Below are positions 33,207 through 44,392 of a stretch of 62,096 nucleotides of DNA, in pieces (the stretch's first letter is position 1; each line of letters opens with the position of its first letter). This DNA comes from Acidimicrobiales bacterium (GTDB lineage: Bacteria; Actinomycetota; Acidimicrobiia; Acidimicrobiales; Iamiaceae). A program made the translations under genes and the position numbers. The notes beneath the pieces were generated by a model. The model was not told the DNA's origin. It worked only from the letters and a program-made list of their open reading frames with translations, and did not search any database. The stretch spans positions 1 through 62,096 of the forward strand of contig DASZTW010000004.1 of NCBI GenBank assembly GCA_035547835.1. Direction: 5' to 3'.

Positions 33207-34759
33207 AGCCGGCCTGGTTCATCGGGGCCGCCGCCGTGCTCGGCGGGCTGTGGTGGCGGCGCCGCAAGCTGGAGCCCACCCTCCTGGTCGGCGGGCTCGT
33301 CGTCGCGATCGCGATGGTCGTGTACGGCACTGGCGCCGTGCACTTCCCCGACCTCGACAAGACGCTCGAGCACGTGGGCACCACCCTCGGACCGTGGACG
33401 TACCTGCTGGTGGGCGTGATGGCGTTCGCCGAGACCGGCGCGTTCATCGGGTTGCTCGCGCCGGGCGAGACCGTGATCCTCATCGGCGGTGTGGTCGCCG
33501 GGCAGGGCGAGATCAACCTCGCCGGCCTCATCGCCATCGTCTGGACATGCGCCGTCGCCGGCGACCTCACCTCGTTCTGGCTCGGCCACCGGCACGGCCG
33601 CGACTTCCTCGTTCGCCACGGCGCCCGCTTCCACATCACCGAAGCCCGGGTCGAGCAGGTCGAAGGGTTCTTCGTGCGGCGCGGCGGCCAGTCCATCCTC
33701 ATCGGACGGTTCGTCGGCCTGGTGCGGGCCATCGCACCGTTCCTCGCGGGATCGTCGGGCATGCCGGTGCGGCAGTTCCTCGCGTATGACGTGATCGGTG
33801 CCGGTGCGTGGGGCGCGGCGTTCGCAGTGCTGGGGTTCGTGTTCTGGCAGTCGCTCGACAAAGTGCTCGCGTGGGCCAAGACGGGCAGCTTGATCCTTGC
33901 CGTCGTGATCGTGGTGGCGGTCGGGATCGTGACCGCCCTGAAATGGCTGCGCGACGCCGACAACCGCGACCGTGTCGACCACGCCTGGCAGCGCGTCCGT
34001 GCCCACCCGCTCGTGAAGCCGGTGGTGCGGACGCTCGAGCCCCTCGCCCGCTGGAGCCGCCGACCCGCCGCGTTCCTGCTCGAGCGGATCACACCCGGCA
34101 ACCTGGGCCTCGAGCTCACTGCGCTCGCCACTCTGGTCACCGCCGGCGGGTTCGTGTTCATCGGCTACCTCACCACGGTCCACGACGGCACGTTCACCCC
34201 GGGGGACCGGCGGGCCGCCCAGTGGGCGGTCGACGTCACCGCGGGCTGGCTCACCGACGCCGCCAAGGCGATCACCGCCCTCGGCACCAGTTGGGTGATC
34301 GTGCCACTGGTGATCGTGTCGGTGGCGCTGCTCGCCCGACGTCGCCAAATCGCCGAGGCCGCAGCCATCGCGGTGGGGTGCGCGGTCACGTTCGGCCTCG
34401 CGCAGTGGACCAAGGCAGGCATTCACCGGCACCGCCCCCCGGGCGCGCTGGTGGCCACCGAGGGCTGGTCGTTCCCATCGGGCCACGCCAGCAGCGGCGT
34501 GCTGTGGCTCGCGGTGGGTGTGGCGCTGTGGCGGCTGCTGTCCGGCACGAAGTCGCGGTCCGTCGCGATCATCGTCGGCGCGGTGATCACCGTCGCGATC
34601 GGCCTGTCGCGGGTCTACCTCCGCGCACACTGGTGGTCCGACGTGGCCGCGGGTTGGGGCCTGGGCGTCGCCGTCTACGCCCTGTGCGGCGCCGCGGCCC
34701 TGGTGGCCGAGCACCACCGCCGGGCCGTCACGCGCTCCACCGCCCGGTCCCCCACCTGA
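33203..34759 (+). CDS. DedA-PAP2 fusion membrane protein
   Basis: A 518-residue two-domain membrane protein. The DedA/VTT domain (about 60-225) has FAETGAFIGLLAPGETVIL and GRFVGLVRAIAPFLAGSSGM. The PAP2 lipid-phosphatase domain (about 330-505) has all three catalytic motifs: KAGIHRHRP, SFPSGHAS and SRVYLRAHWWSD. DedA proteins flip lipid carriers or phospholipids, and PAP2 enzymes such as PgpB and UppP dephosphorylate lipid pyrophosphates. The fusion could recycle undecaprenyl phosphate or act on phosphatidate. The GTG overlaps the terC stop, so it is probably also under the Mn2+ switch. Confidence 0.9.
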   Translation: MKPAWFIGAAAVLGGLWWRRRKLEPTLLVGGLVVAIAMVVYGTGAVHFPDLDKTLEHVGTTLGPWTYLLVGVMAFAETGAFIGLLAPGETVILIGGVVAGQGEINLAGLIAIVWTCAVAGDLTSFWLGHRHGRDFLVRHGARFHITEARVEQVEGFFVRRGGQSILIGRFVGLVRAIAPFLAGSSGMPVRQFLAYDVIGAGAWGAAFAVLGFVFWQSLDKVLAWAKTGSLILAVVIVVAVGIVTALKWLRDADNRDRVDHAWQRVRAHPLVKPVVRTLEPLARWSRRPAAFLLERITPGNLGLELTALATLVTAGGFVFIGYLTTVHDGTFTPGDRRAAQWAVDVTAGWLTDAAKAITALGTSWVIVPLVIVSVALLARRRQIAEAAAIAVGCAVTFGLAQWTKAGIHRHRPPGALVATEGWSFPSGHASSGVLWLAVGVALWRLLSGTKSRSVAIIVGAVITVAIGLSRVYLRAHWWSDVAAGWGLGVAVYALCGAAALVAEHHRRAVTRSTARSPT

Positions 34760-34786
34760 CCGCGCCCACCCGCTGCGGGTGAGGGG

Positions 34787-35317
34787 TCAGGGCTGGGGGC
34801 GAGGGCGGACCTGGTACACGAGCTCGCCGACCGCGGCCAACTCCCCGTCGGCGGTGCGGACCTCGACCCGGCAGAACTGCGTCTTGCGACCCCGGCGCTC
34901 GACCCAGGCCTCGGCGATGACGTCCTGCGCTTCCACGGCGCTGAGGTAGTTGATGCCCATGTGGAGGGTGAGCATGTCGAGGCGCTGGTCGCCCGCGGAC
35001 GAGATGGCCGGCACCACGGCGGTGTCGATCAGACTGGCGATGGCCCCACCGTGCACGAAACCCGCGGGCTGGTTGAACTCGGCGCGGTACGGCAGGCGCA
35101 GCCGCGCGTAGTCCGTGCGCACTTCCTCGACGACGAAACCGAGCGTCGTCGGGAAGAACGGCCCGTCCATGCGCTCCAACATCGACTCCCACAGGGCTTT
35201 GCGCGCGGGCGGTAGCGGTGCGAACCGTTCGGCGTTCGGGGCGACGGGACCAGTCCTCGCCGAGACGCCGCCGGTCGGGGGAAGGTCGCCGTCGGCGACT
35301 TCGGTGTTGGTCGACAT
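34787..35317 (-). CDS. PaaI-family hotdog thioesterase
   Basis: A 176-residue acyl-CoA thioesterase of the PaaI/4HBT group. The hotdog motif is GFVHGGAIASLIDTAVVPAI and the product strand TLHMGINYLSAVEAQDVIAEAWVERRGRK. The N-terminal 50 residues are a family-atypical extension. The ATG at 35317 is 7 nt after TAGGCT (35330-35325), the leaderless pattern. It converges with the DedA-PAP2 gene. Confidence 0.87.
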   Translation of the reverse strand: MSTNTEVADGDLPPTGGVSARTGPVAPNAERFAPLPPARKALWESMLERMDGPFFPTTLGFVVEEVRTDYARLRLPYRAEFNQPAGFVHGGAIASLIDTAVVPAISSAGDQRLDMLTLHMGINYLSAVEAQDVIAEAWVERRGRKTQFCRVEVRTADGELAAVGELVYQVRPRPQP

Positions 35318-35429
35318 GTCGACGAGCCTACGGGGACCCCGGGTCGACCCTTCAGGGCTGGGCGACGATCCAACCGGAACAGTCGGATTTCCGCCCAGGC
35401 CCGGGATGGGGAGGGGATGGGATGGAAGG

Positions 35430-36659
35430 TCAAGCCGCGAGGTCGGCGGGGAGGAGTTGCTCGTTCAGGAGACGGGCGAACCGGTCGGGCGAGCCGGACA
35501 CGAAGCGGCGACACAGCGGCAGGCCCTCGACGTAGCAGGAGATGTACGCGCGCCAGGTGGGGTCCGTGAGGAACTGGACCGCCTTGGCGGCGCGCTCGCG
35601 CGACAGCAGCCCCCACCGTTGGTAGTAGTCGATCGCCTCGTCGGGGCTGGCGCCGTCCTCGTGCAAGCGCAGGGCCACGTTGCCCCGCACCGCCGACAGC
35701 CGCTCCCCTGCCACCCGCAGGCGCGCCACGACTTCCGCGTCGTACGGGATGTCGAGGTCGTGCAGGTGCTCGGCCAACACCGGCTCGGGCGCGTCGCCGA
35801 GCAGCACTTCCAGCCCCAGGTCCGCCAGTCCCTCGGCCAGCAGGCATTGCGGGGTACCGACCAGGAAGATCGACTCCTCGAGTTGGTGGCGCGACCGGAC
35901 CAGGCCGACCTCCTTGCGGCAGTGCTCGGTGTGGTGCCCGGGATACGCCTCGTGCGCCACCAAGTGGCCGAGCGACGTCGACAGCACCGGCAAGTCCACG
36001 TTGATGGCAACCCGGCTGCGCAGCCCGCCGAGGTAGTAGTTGAACCCCGACCACGGCTTGTCGGTCTCGAGCACGAACTCGACGTGCTCGCCGTCGGGCA
36101 AGACGAACAAGGCATCCGTGCGGGCACGGAAGTCGTCGGCCAGCGACCGGATCGCCGGCTCCAACCGGTCGGTGGGCACTCGCTGGGACTCCCGCCACGC
36201 GTGGTACCGATCGGCCAAGGTGTCGCCGGCCACGCCGGCACCGCGAGGCAGCACCGCGTCGATCTCGCGGTGGGCAGCCTCGATCTCGCTCTCGTCCACG
36301 TGGCTCGGGCGCACGCCGTAGCACTGCTCGACTTCGTCGACGTAGTCGACGTGCGCGCCGGCCAGCTTGGCGGCCACGGTGACCAGGCCCACCACTTGGG
36401 CCCGCAGCCAACGCCGGCGCGGCGCGGCCAGGTCACCCGCACCGCCGTCGAGGTCGGCCACCAGTCGCTCGGCATCGGCCCGCAGCGCGGCGGGCGGGCG
36501 GGGCGGCTCGGCTCGCACCCTCGAGGCGAGGTCGGGCGGTCCGTAGTACGCGTCGACCACGCCGGACAGGTGGCGATCGAGTCGCAGGCCCAACTCGAGG
36601 TAGCGCCCGACCGGGTCCTCGTCGGCGACCCGTCCGACGCCCCGTGTCGGTGCCGTCAT
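35430..36659 (-). CDS. DUF885-family metallopeptidase-like protein
   Basis: A 409-residue helical protein with the DUF885 hallmark HLVAHEAYPGHHTEHC, an HExxxH-type metal site. It also has FEFVLETDKPWSGFNYYLGGLRSRVAINVDLP. DUF885 proteins are often annotated as probable carboxypeptidases, with little direct evidence. This one is shorter than typical members (about 550). It is the second gene of a leftward pair, 7 bp after the dienelactone hydrolase gene. Confidence 0.82.
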   Translation of the reverse strand: MTAPTRGVGRVADEDPVGRYLELGLRLDRHLSGVVDAYYGPPDLASRVRAEPPRPPAALRADAERLVADLDGGAGDLAAPRRRWLRAQVVGLVTVAAKLAGAHVDYVDEVEQCYGVRPSHVDESEIEAAHREIDAVLPRGAGVAGDTLADRYHAWRESQRVPTDRLEPAIRSLADDFRARTDALFVLPDGEHVEFVLETDKPWSGFNYYLGGLRSRVAINVDLPVLSTSLGHLVAHEAYPGHHTEHCRKEVGLVRSRHQLEESIFLVGTPQCLLAEGLADLGLEVLLGDAPEPVLAEHLHDLDIPYDAEVVARLRVAGERLSAVRGNVALRLHEDGASPDEAIDYYQRWGLLSRERAAKAVQFLTDPTWRAYISCYVEGLPLCRRFVSGSPDRFARLLNEQLLPADLAA

Positions 36660-36666
36660 GCAGCCG

Positions 36667-37353
36667 TCAACCGAGATGGCCGCGGAGGAAGTCGAGCGTC
36701 CGCTCCCACGCCAGCTCCGAGGCCTCGGCGTCGTAGACCTCGGGCCGCGTGTCGTTGAAGAACGCGTGCTCCGAGTCGGGGTAGACGTGGAACTCGACCG
36801 ACTTGCCGAGGTCCTTCAACTTCGCTTCGAGCTCCGCAGCCGTGGCAGGCGAGAAGTAGTCGTCGTGACCGGCGATGTGGCCCAACACCGGGGCGGTCAT
36901 CGCCGCCCAGTCGGGCTGCGCCTCCGGCCAGGCGATCACGCCGTAGAACGCCACGCACGCCCCGATCTGGTCGCCGCGCTGGGTGCCGAGCACCATCGCC
37001 AACCCGCCGCCCATGCAGAACCCGACGACGCCGACCTGCGAACCACGGACCTTGTCGGAACCCAGCAGGTAGTCGACGGCCCCGCCCATGTCCTTGCCGG
37101 CCTGGTCGAGGTTGAGTGCCATCATCAGCTTGCCGGCCTCGTCGGGCTCGGTGGTGGTGGTGCCGTGGTACAGGTCCGGGGCCAGCGCCGTGAAGCCCTC
37201 CGCGGCGAAGCGATCGCACAGCTCCTCGATGTGCGGGACCAGGCCCCAGTACTCCTGGATCACGACGACACCGGGCCCGGCGCCGGCTTCGGGCGTGGCG
37301 AGGTACCCCCGCCCGGTGGATCCGTTGCTCGGGAACTGAACGATCTCACCCAT
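36667..37353 (-). CDS. Dienelactone hydrolase family protein
   Basis: A 228-residue alpha/beta-hydrolase. The catalytic triad reads Cys in VGVVGFCMGGGLAMVLG, Asp in HIAGHDDYFSP and His in YPDSEHAFFND, as in carboxymethylenebutenolidase. Many such proteins have other ester substrates. The ATG at 37353 is 7 nt after TAGGGT (37366-37361); an in-frame GTG at 37362 sits inside this -10 and is less likely. The DUF885 gene follows by 7 bp. Confidence 0.9.
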   Translation of the reverse strand: MGEIVQFPSNGSTGRGYLATPEAGAGPGVVVIQEYWGLVPHIEELCDRFAAEGFTALAPDLYHGTTTTEPDEAGKLMMALNLDQAGKDMGGAVDYLLGSDKVRGSQVGVVGFCMGGGLAMVLGTQRGDQIGACVAFYGVIAWPEAQPDWAAMTAPVLGHIAGHDDYFSPATAAELEAKLKDLGKSVEFHVYPDSEHAFFNDTRPEVYDAEASELAWERTLDFLRGHLG

Positions 37354-37443
37354 GGCTCGCACCCTATTGCAGCCAGGCCAGCCGGGTCAGGCGACGGCTC
37401 GGCTCCGTGTGCGCGGCGAGGCGGACGTGCCCGCAGACCGGCG

Positions 37444-38241
37444 TCACGCGGGGCGCAACAGTTCCGGCACCACCGGGCAGTCGGTGCGCAAACGGGCCGC
37501 GTCGACCGTCTCGGCACCGCCGGGGCCGACCACGCGGTCGACCAACGCCAGCGGGACGACTTCCTCGTCGCGGTCCCATGGCTCACCTTGCAGGTCGAGG
37601 CGCGCGGCGAGCGCGTCGAACATCGACCCTGGCAGCCACCGGCCGACTCCGGCGACCAACCACACCTCGGTCTCGGTCTGGCGGGCGACGGCTGCGGCCG
37701 CGAGGGATCCAGCCGCGCCCACGAACGACGACGGGCCGACCGCCGACCCTTCGAGCAGCACGATGTCGGCGTCGGCCACCGCCCCACCCAGGCCTTCGAT
37801 GGCGACGTCGCCGGCATCGACATCGGCTCGACGCAACCGCATCACCAACGAGGAACCGTGACCGCCGGCATCGACCACCAACGGGCGGACGTCGCCCCGC
37901 AGCGGCAAGGCGTCGGCCACCAGCTCGGGCCAGCCGAGCACGGCGACCACGGCGTCGTCGGGAAGCGCCCGTGCGAGGGCACCGGCCGTGGTGTCGGCGT
38001 CGAGGGCATCGGCGGCGTCGAACGCCTCACGGCCCGGATGGTCGGCCAGCAGCACCCGCGCCGCCAGCCACCACAACGCGCCGTTGGTCGGGTGACGCTC
38101 GACCATGCGTCGACACGCCGTGACCAGACCCGTGGGCTCGGAAGCGAACGATGCCAGGGCACCTGCCGCCTCCCGCGCCAGGAGGCCGTGCTCCGCGCCC
38201 GTGGCCCGGGCCACGTATCGCATGCGCTCGATCGGGTGCAT
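37444..38241 (-). CDS. Protein of unknown function, weakly eIF-2B/ISOCOT-like
   Basis: A 265-residue protein I cannot name firmly. An N-terminal helical part (ACRRMVERHPTNGALWWLAARVLL) is followed by an alternating alpha/beta part with RPLVVDAGGHGSSLVMRLR and DADIVLLEGSAVGPSSFVGAAGSLAAAAVARQTETEVWLVAGVG. The second segment resembles the sugar-phosphate/nucleotide site of eIF-2B-like and methylthioribose-1-phosphate isomerase proteins (D-x5-A-x-G...G). Enzymatic function is not supported. The ATG at 38241 has CAGACT 6 nt upstream as a possible weak -10. Confidence 0.6.
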   Translation of the reverse strand: MHPIERMRYVARATGAEHGLLAREAAGALASFASEPTGLVTACRRMVERHPTNGALWWLAARVLLADHPGREAFDAADALDADTTAGALARALPDDAVVAVLGWPELVADALPLRGDVRPLVVDAGGHGSSLVMRLRRADVDAGDVAIEGLGGAVADADIVLLEGSAVGPSSFVGAAGSLAAAAVARQTETEVWLVAGVGRWLPGSMFDALAARLDLQGEPWDRDEEVVPLALVDRVVGPGGAETVDAARLRTDCPVVPELLRPA

Positions 38242-38294
38242 GGACCCAGTCTGCAGGGTCGGGCGCCGATGTGGTCAGAGCGACGCGGAGATGG

Positions 38295-38795
38295 TCAGAG
38301 GCCGGGCTGCCAGACCATGTCGATGACCACCAGCAGCAACAACAGGTGCACGGCGCCGTACAGCATGGAAAGCCGCTGTTCGAGTGCGGCGCGCTTGCCA
38401 CCGTCGACCTCGCCGCCGGCGAGCTTGCGCTCGGCGGGCAAGAGGCCGACGAAGAACACGGCGAGCATCAAGAACCACAACAAGAACGCGATCGACACCC
38501 AGGTCTGGCTCATCTTGTAGACGTCGTGTTTGGCAGTCACCACACCCAACGCGCCGAAGATCCCGACGCACACCAGCGCGCCGCCGTGCACGGCCGGGCT
38601 CACGACCCGGCCGATGAACCCAGGGGCGTCAGTGGTGGCGGCGGTGGCCGCGCCGGGCGCGCCACCCGCCTCACGCCGGCTGCGGCCGAGCAGCGGCCAC
38701 ACGAACGCCGGAGCGAAGGCGATGATCACGGCCAGCACGTGGAGGAAGACGAAGAACCGGAACCCGAAGCCGAGGTTGGCCACCGCGAGGATCAT
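38295..38795 (-). CDS. Four-helix integral membrane protein (DUF2269-like)
   Basis: A 166-residue membrane protein with four predicted helices at about 8-33, 72-90, 102-122 and 145-163. It contains FFVFLHVLAVIIAFAPAFVWPL and SQTWVSIAFLLWFLMLAVFF. Histidine H19 in the first helix and the overall shape resemble DUF2269/CopD-like small membrane proteins, some of which bind heme. Function unknown. AGGAG lies 10 nt before the ATG. Confidence 0.7.
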   Translation of the reverse strand: MILAVANLGFGFRFFVFLHVLAVIIAFAPAFVWPLLGRSRREAGGAPGAATAATTDAPGFIGRVVSPAVHGGALVCVGIFGALGVVTAKHDVYKMSQTWVSIAFLLWFLMLAVFFVGLLPAERKLAGGEVDGGKRAALEQRLSMLYGAVHLLLLLVVIDMVWQPGL

Positions 38796-38851
38796 GGGGC
38801 TGTAGCTCCTGAGGAGGTGGGGTGAAGTGCCCGCACCCTACGCCGCGGCAC

Positions 38852-40327
38852 TCAGCGGCGAATGCCACCTTTGGTCATGCCGAGCACGTCGAGGGCCTTG
38901 TCGAGCTCGCCGGCCGGCATCAGACCCTGCTCGAGCACGAGCTCGCGGATCGACCTGCCCGTCGCGACGCTCTGCTTCACGAGCTCCGCCGCCTTCTCGT
39001 AACCGACGTACGGGTTGAGCGCGGTGCCGAGCGACGGCGACGACTCGGCGTACGCCCGGGCGCGCTCGACATCGGCCGTGACCCCTGCGACGCAGCGATC
39101 CGCGAACAGCACCGCCACGTTCGCCAGCAACCGCACCGACTCGAGCACGTCGTGGGCCATCAGCGGCATGAACACGTTGAGCTCGAAGTTGCCTTGCGAC
39201 CCGGCGACGCCGACCGCGGTGTCGTGGCCGATCACTTGCACCGCGACCTGGGTCATGGCCTCGGCCAGCACCGGGTTCACCTTGCCGGGCATGATCGACG
39301 AACCCGGCTGCAGGTCGGGCAAGTGGATCTCGGCCAGACCGGTACGGGGACCCGAGGCCATCCACCGGATGTCGTTGGCGATCTTCATGAACGACACGGC
39401 CAGCACCCGCAACGCCCCCGACGCGTCGACCAGGTCGTCGCGCGCTCCTTGCGCGGCAAAGTGGTCGGGCGCTTCGGTCAGCGGCAGGCCGGTGCGGATC
39501 GCCAGCAGCTCGACCACGGTCGGGGCGAACCGCTTGGGCGCGTTGATCCCGGTGCCCACCGCCGTGCCACCGAGCGGCAGGCGCCCCACTCGTGGCAACA
39601 CGGCTTCGAGGCGCTCGCGGTCGGCCTCGACTTGCGCCGCGTAGCCGCCGAACTCCTGGCCGAGCGTCACGGGTGTGGCGTCCATCAGGTGCGTGCGGCC
39701 CGACTTCACGACGTTGGCGAACGCGCGTTGGCGGCCGCGCAGCGCGCCGGCGAGGTGGTCGAGCGCAGGGAGCAGGTCGTCGCGGATCGCAGCTGCGACG
39801 GCGAGGTGGACGGCCGAGGGGAACACGTCGTTCGACGACTGGCTGGCGTTGACGTGGTCGTTGGGATGCACGGCGCCGGGCTCACCGAGCGCGGCCGAGG
39901 CGAGCGTCGCGATCACTTCGTTGGCGTTCATGTTCGACGACGTGCCCGAGCCCGTCTGGAAGACGTCGACGGGGAACTGGTCGTCCCACTCCCCCGCGGC
40001 GACCGCGTCGGCGGCCGAGCGGATCGCGTTGGCCTTGCGGCGGTCGACGGCGGGCACCTCGCGCAGCCGGGCGTTCACATCGGCGGCCTCGGCCTTGATC
40101 AGCGCCAACGCCCAGATCAGGCGACGCTCGATCCGCAGGCCCGAGATGGGGAAGTTCTCCACGGCCCGTTGGGTCTGCGCCGCCCATCTGGCGTCCGTCG
40201 GCACGCGGACCTCGCCGAGCGAGTCGTGCTCGACCCGGTACGCCTCGGCACCCGGCGAGGCCGCGGCGCCTGAGCGCCCGGCGCGGCCGGACGACGGTCG
40301 GTCAGAGTGGTGCGGGCTCGTTGCCAT
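38852..40327 (-). CDS. fumC: Fumarate hydratase class II (FumC)
   Basis: A 491-residue oxygen-stable, metal-free fumarase of the TCA cycle. It has [16 protein letters not shown], the [19 protein letters not shown] segment, [18 protein letters not shown] with the catalytic His, and the superfamily signature [16 protein letters not shown]. The N-terminal 28 residues are a Ser/Ala-rich extension. The ATG at 40327 lies 7 nt after TACCGT (40340-40335). The 5' end overlaps the acetyltransferase gene by 26 bp. A second, unrelated fumarase (class I) is encoded at 42307. Confidence 0.95.
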   Translation of the reverse strand: MATSPHHSDRPSSGRAGRSGAAASPGAEAYRVEHDSLGEVRVPTDARWAAQTQRAVENFPISGLRIERRLIWALALIKAEAADVNARLREVPAVDRRKANAIRSAADAVAAGEWDDQFPVDVFQTGSGTSSNMNANEVIATLASAALGEPGAVHPNDHVNASQSSNDVFPSAVHLAVAAAIRDDLLPALDHLAGALRGRQRAFANVVKSGRTHLMDATPVTLGQEFGGYAAQVEADRERLEAVLPRVGRLPLGGTAVGTGINAPKRFAPTVVELLAIRTGLPLTEAPDHFAAQGARDDLVDASGALRVLAVSFMKIANDIRWMASGPRTGLAEIHLPDLQPGSSIMPGKVNPVLAEAMTQVAVQVIGHDTAVGVAGSQGNFELNVFMPLMAHDVLESVRLLANVAVLFADRCVAGVTADVERARAYAESSPSLGTALNPYVGYEKAAELVKQSVATGRSIRELVLEQGLMPAGELDKALDVLGMTKGGIRR

Positions 40328-41063
40328 CCTCAGGACGGTAGGGCCGGGCGAGCAGCGCTGCCTCGGCTTCTCGCACCGCGTCGACCCACTCGGGTGGGAT
40401 CTCCGGCGCCGGCACCCGCAGCGGTGGGTCCCAGTTGCCGTCCTCGTCGAGCCGCCGCACGACCCGCGCGGGCGCACCCGCCAGGACGCAGTGGCCGGGG
40501 AACTCGCCTCGCACCACCGAGCAGGCCGCCACCGCGACGTTGGGACCCAACACCGAGCCGGGCAACACGACCGCGCCGAAGCCGAGCCAGCTTCCGGACC
40601 CGATGGACACGCGATTGTTGGCGGGCCACTGGCGCCCGATGGGCAGGTTGGGGTCGGCGTAGATGTGGTTCTGGTCGGTGATGTAGACGTTCGGCCCGGT
40701 GTAGACGTGGTCGCCGATGTCGAGCGACGCGTGACCGACGATGTACGAGGACCGACCGATCGAGCAGCGATCCCCGATCCGGACCACCGGTCGCTCGCCG
40801 AGGTCCTGGCCCGGGCCCATGCCCGCCGACAAGGTGGTGTACGGGCCGATCATCGTGTGGTGGCCGACCGAGATCCAGCGCTCGTTGTAGACCGCGCCGG
40901 TGGGCCACCCGAGGCAGCTGCCCTCGCCGAACGCCGCAAACCGCTTCGCCACGTCGGTGTCGGGACCGATGTCGGCCACCTTGCGCGACCACTCGGTGGT
41001 ACGGCGGATCACCTGACCCAACGCGCGGCGCAGCCACGGTGGCATCTCGTCGGCGGCGAACAT
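40302..41063 (-). CDS. Hexapeptide-repeat O-acetyltransferase
   Basis: A 253-residue left-handed beta-helix acetyl/acyltransferase. Hexapeptide repeats run from about residue 68 ([16 protein letters not shown]) to 205, with the CoA-site histidine region [11 protein letters not shown] and the closing GAPARVVRR. It resembles maltose/galactoside-type acetyltransferases and sugar O-acetyltransferases. The acceptor is unknown. The ATG at 41063 is 7 nt after TACCGT (41076-41071). Divergent from the Gfo/Idh/MocA gene. Confidence 0.85.
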   Translation of the reverse strand: MFAADEMPPWLRRALGQVIRRTTEWSRKVADIGPDTDVAKRFAAFGEGSCLGWPTGAVYNERWISVGHHTMIGPYTTLSAGMGPGQDLGERPVVRIGDRCSIGRSSYIVGHASLDIGDHVYTGPNVYITDQNHIYADPNLPIGRQWPANNRVSIGSGSWLGFGAVVLPGSVLGPNVAVAACSVVRGEFPGHCVLAGAPARVVRRLDEDGNWDPPLRVPAPEIPPEWVDAVREAEAALLARPYRPEDGNEPAPL

Positions 41064-41070
41064 CGCCGAA

Positions 41071-41138
41071 ACGGTACGCGACCGGGCATGAACAGCGCGA
41101 AACCCGCGGCGGTGCGCGATCCGCCGCGCCCCTAACCT
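41071..41138. promoter_or_regulatory. Divergent leaderless promoters (acetyltransferase / Gfo-Idh-MocA)
   Basis: Leftward -10 TACCGT (41076-41071) is 7 nt from the ATG at 41063. Rightward -10 TAACCT (41133-41138) is 7 nt from the GTG at 41146. The two promoters share a 56-bp spacer. Confidence 0.6.
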
Positions 41139-41145
41139 GCGCATC

Positions 41146-42234
41146 GTGGAGACCGAATCGACACCACTCGCGGGCACGACCACCTCGGTACGCGGCGCGG
41201 AGCCCGCGCTGCGAATGGGAATCCTCGGCGCCGCGGCGATCGCGCCGGCCGCGCTCGTGCGGCCCGCCCGGTCGACGCCCGGGGTGGACGTGGTGGCGGT
41301 CGCAGCACGCGACCGGCGCCGCGCCGACAAGTTCGCCGCCAAGCACCGCATCCCCAACGTGCACGGCTCCTACGACGACCTGCTGGCCGACCCCGACATC
41401 GACGCGGTGTACGTGCCGTTGCCCAACGGTCTGCACGGCCGATGGACCATCGCCGCGCTCGAAGCCGGCAAGCACGTGCTGTGCGAGAAGCCGCTCGCCG
41501 CCAACGCGGTCGAAGCGAAGCGCATGGCCGACGCGGCCGAGCGATCCGGCCTGCTGCTGATGGAAGCGTTCCACTGGCGCTACCACCCGATCAACGTGCA
41601 ACTCCTCGACCTGGTGGCCGGCGGCGCCATCGGCCGGGTCGAGCGCATCGACGCGGCGTTCTGCTTCCCGTTGCTGGGCAAGCCCGGCGACATCCGTTGG
41701 CGAGCCGACCTCGCCGGCGGTGCGCTGATGGACGCGGGGTGCTATCCGATCAACATGGTGCGCGCCGTCGCACACTCGGCTGGGTTCGACGAGCCCGAGG
41801 TGGTGGGTGCCCGCATCGCCTCCACGCGCGCCGGCCGCTCACGTGGCGTGGTCGACCGTGCGGCCCGCGGCGAGCTGCGGTGGCAGGCGTCGAACGGTGC
41901 TCCGGTCGCCGGGTCGGTCCGCTGCTCGATGTGGGGACGCGACGTGCTGGCGCTCAGCCTCGACGTGCACGGCGACGCCGGAAAGTTGCACGTGCGGAAC
42001 CCACTTGCGCCGCAGCTGTTCGGCCGCCTCCGCGGCCGAACCGAGCGCGGCCCGGTCCGCGAGCGCGCCGATCGAAGCGTCACCACGTACGGCTGCCAGC
42101 TCCGCGCGTTCGCGGCGGCGGTGCAGCGTGGCGAGCCGTTCCCGACCACCGCCGACGATGGCGTGCGCAACATGGCGGTGATCGACGCGCTGTACCGGGC
42201 CGGCGGGCTCGAGCCGCACGAACCATCGGCCTGA
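41146..42234 (+). CDS. Gfo/Idh/MocA family oxidoreductase
   Basis: A 362-residue NAD(P)-dependent sugar or inositol dehydrogenase-like protein. The Rossmann start is RMGILGAAAIAPAAL, the family signature VLCEKPLAANAVEAK, and the catalytic region MEAFHWRYHPINVQLLDL and GALMDAGCYPINMVR. Close homologues act on glucose-fructose, xylose or dihydrodiols; the substrate is not determinable here. The GTG start is fixed by TAACCT 7 nt upstream. The N-terminal 22 residues are an extension. Confidence 0.9.
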   Translation: METESTPLAGTTTSVRGAEPALRMGILGAAAIAPAALVRPARSTPGVDVVAVAARDRRRADKFAAKHRIPNVHGSYDDLLADPDIDAVYVPLPNGLHGRWTIAALEAGKHVLCEKPLAANAVEAKRMADAAERSGLLLMEAFHWRYHPINVQLLDLVAGGAIGRVERIDAAFCFPLLGKPGDIRWRADLAGGALMDAGCYPINMVRAVAHSAGFDEPEVVGARIASTRAGRSRGVVDRAARGELRWQASNGAPVAGSVRCSMWGRDVLALSLDVHGDAGKLHVRNPLAPQLFGRLRGRTERGPVRERADRSVTTYGCQLRAFAAAVQRGEPFPTTADDGVRNMAVIDALYRAGGLEPHEPSA

Positions 42235-42306
42235 CCGGGCACGGCGTGGCGGCTGCCGGCTGCCGCTTGGTCACGCAGCGCACGTGGCCGTTACCGTCGA
42301 CCGGCG

Positions 42307-43941
<1,635 letters not shown>

Positions 43942-44039
43942 GCGGGGCGTCTCCACGACCCGCTCGCGCGGTCAGCCGGCGCTGCCCCCAGGCCCGGCGC
44001 CGACCCCAGGCCCGGCGCCGACCCCTGGCCGAACGGGGC

Positions 44040-44099
44040 GAAAAAGGTTGTGGCCCCGGGCGCTGAGCTGACCGAAGCCAGACAGCGGCCCGGGGCCAC
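44040..44099 (-). terminator. Intrinsic terminator (leftward)
   Basis: GTGGCCCCGGGCGCTG (44050-44065) pairs with CAGCGGCCCGGGGCCAC (44083-44099) with one bulged G. Reading leftward it is followed by AACCTTTTTC, giving a run of five T. Reading rightward there is no T-run. Confidence 0.75.
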
Positions 44100-44392
44100 C
44101 AGTTCGGCCGAGCATCCACCTTGCGATCTTCTGGAGGCGTTAACCTCTTTCCGATCACTCACATCGCCCGTCGGAGCCAAGGCTCTGGCGGGCGATGACG
44201 CTTTGTGGCCTTCGGTGCCGAAGCACGTCCGACCACGGAGACCCATCGCCGTTCGGAGTTTCCCCCGGACCACGTTGGGAGGCGGTCACTCGTCCTCCCA
44301 CACCGCTGAATCCCGACTTGCCTCCCGGGTGTTCCTTCGGCCGAGGCCTCCGGTCCGTTCCGGGTTGCTCACCGTTCTCGAATCGGTGCAGT
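44040..44392 (-). ncRNA. Candidate structured non-coding RNA, about 350 nt
   Basis: On the minus strand, TTGACG (44427-44422), a 17-nt spacer and TTCAGT (44404-44399) form a plausible promoter starting near 44392. The transcript would contain stacked hairpins, including the 17-bp helix CATCGCCCGTCGGAGCC with GGCTCTGGCGGGCGATG (44162-44197), and end at an intrinsic terminator. I compared it by eye with RNase P RNA, tmRNA and SRP RNA and saw no match. 6S or the actinobacterial Ms1 RNA remains possible. Confidence 0.5.
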
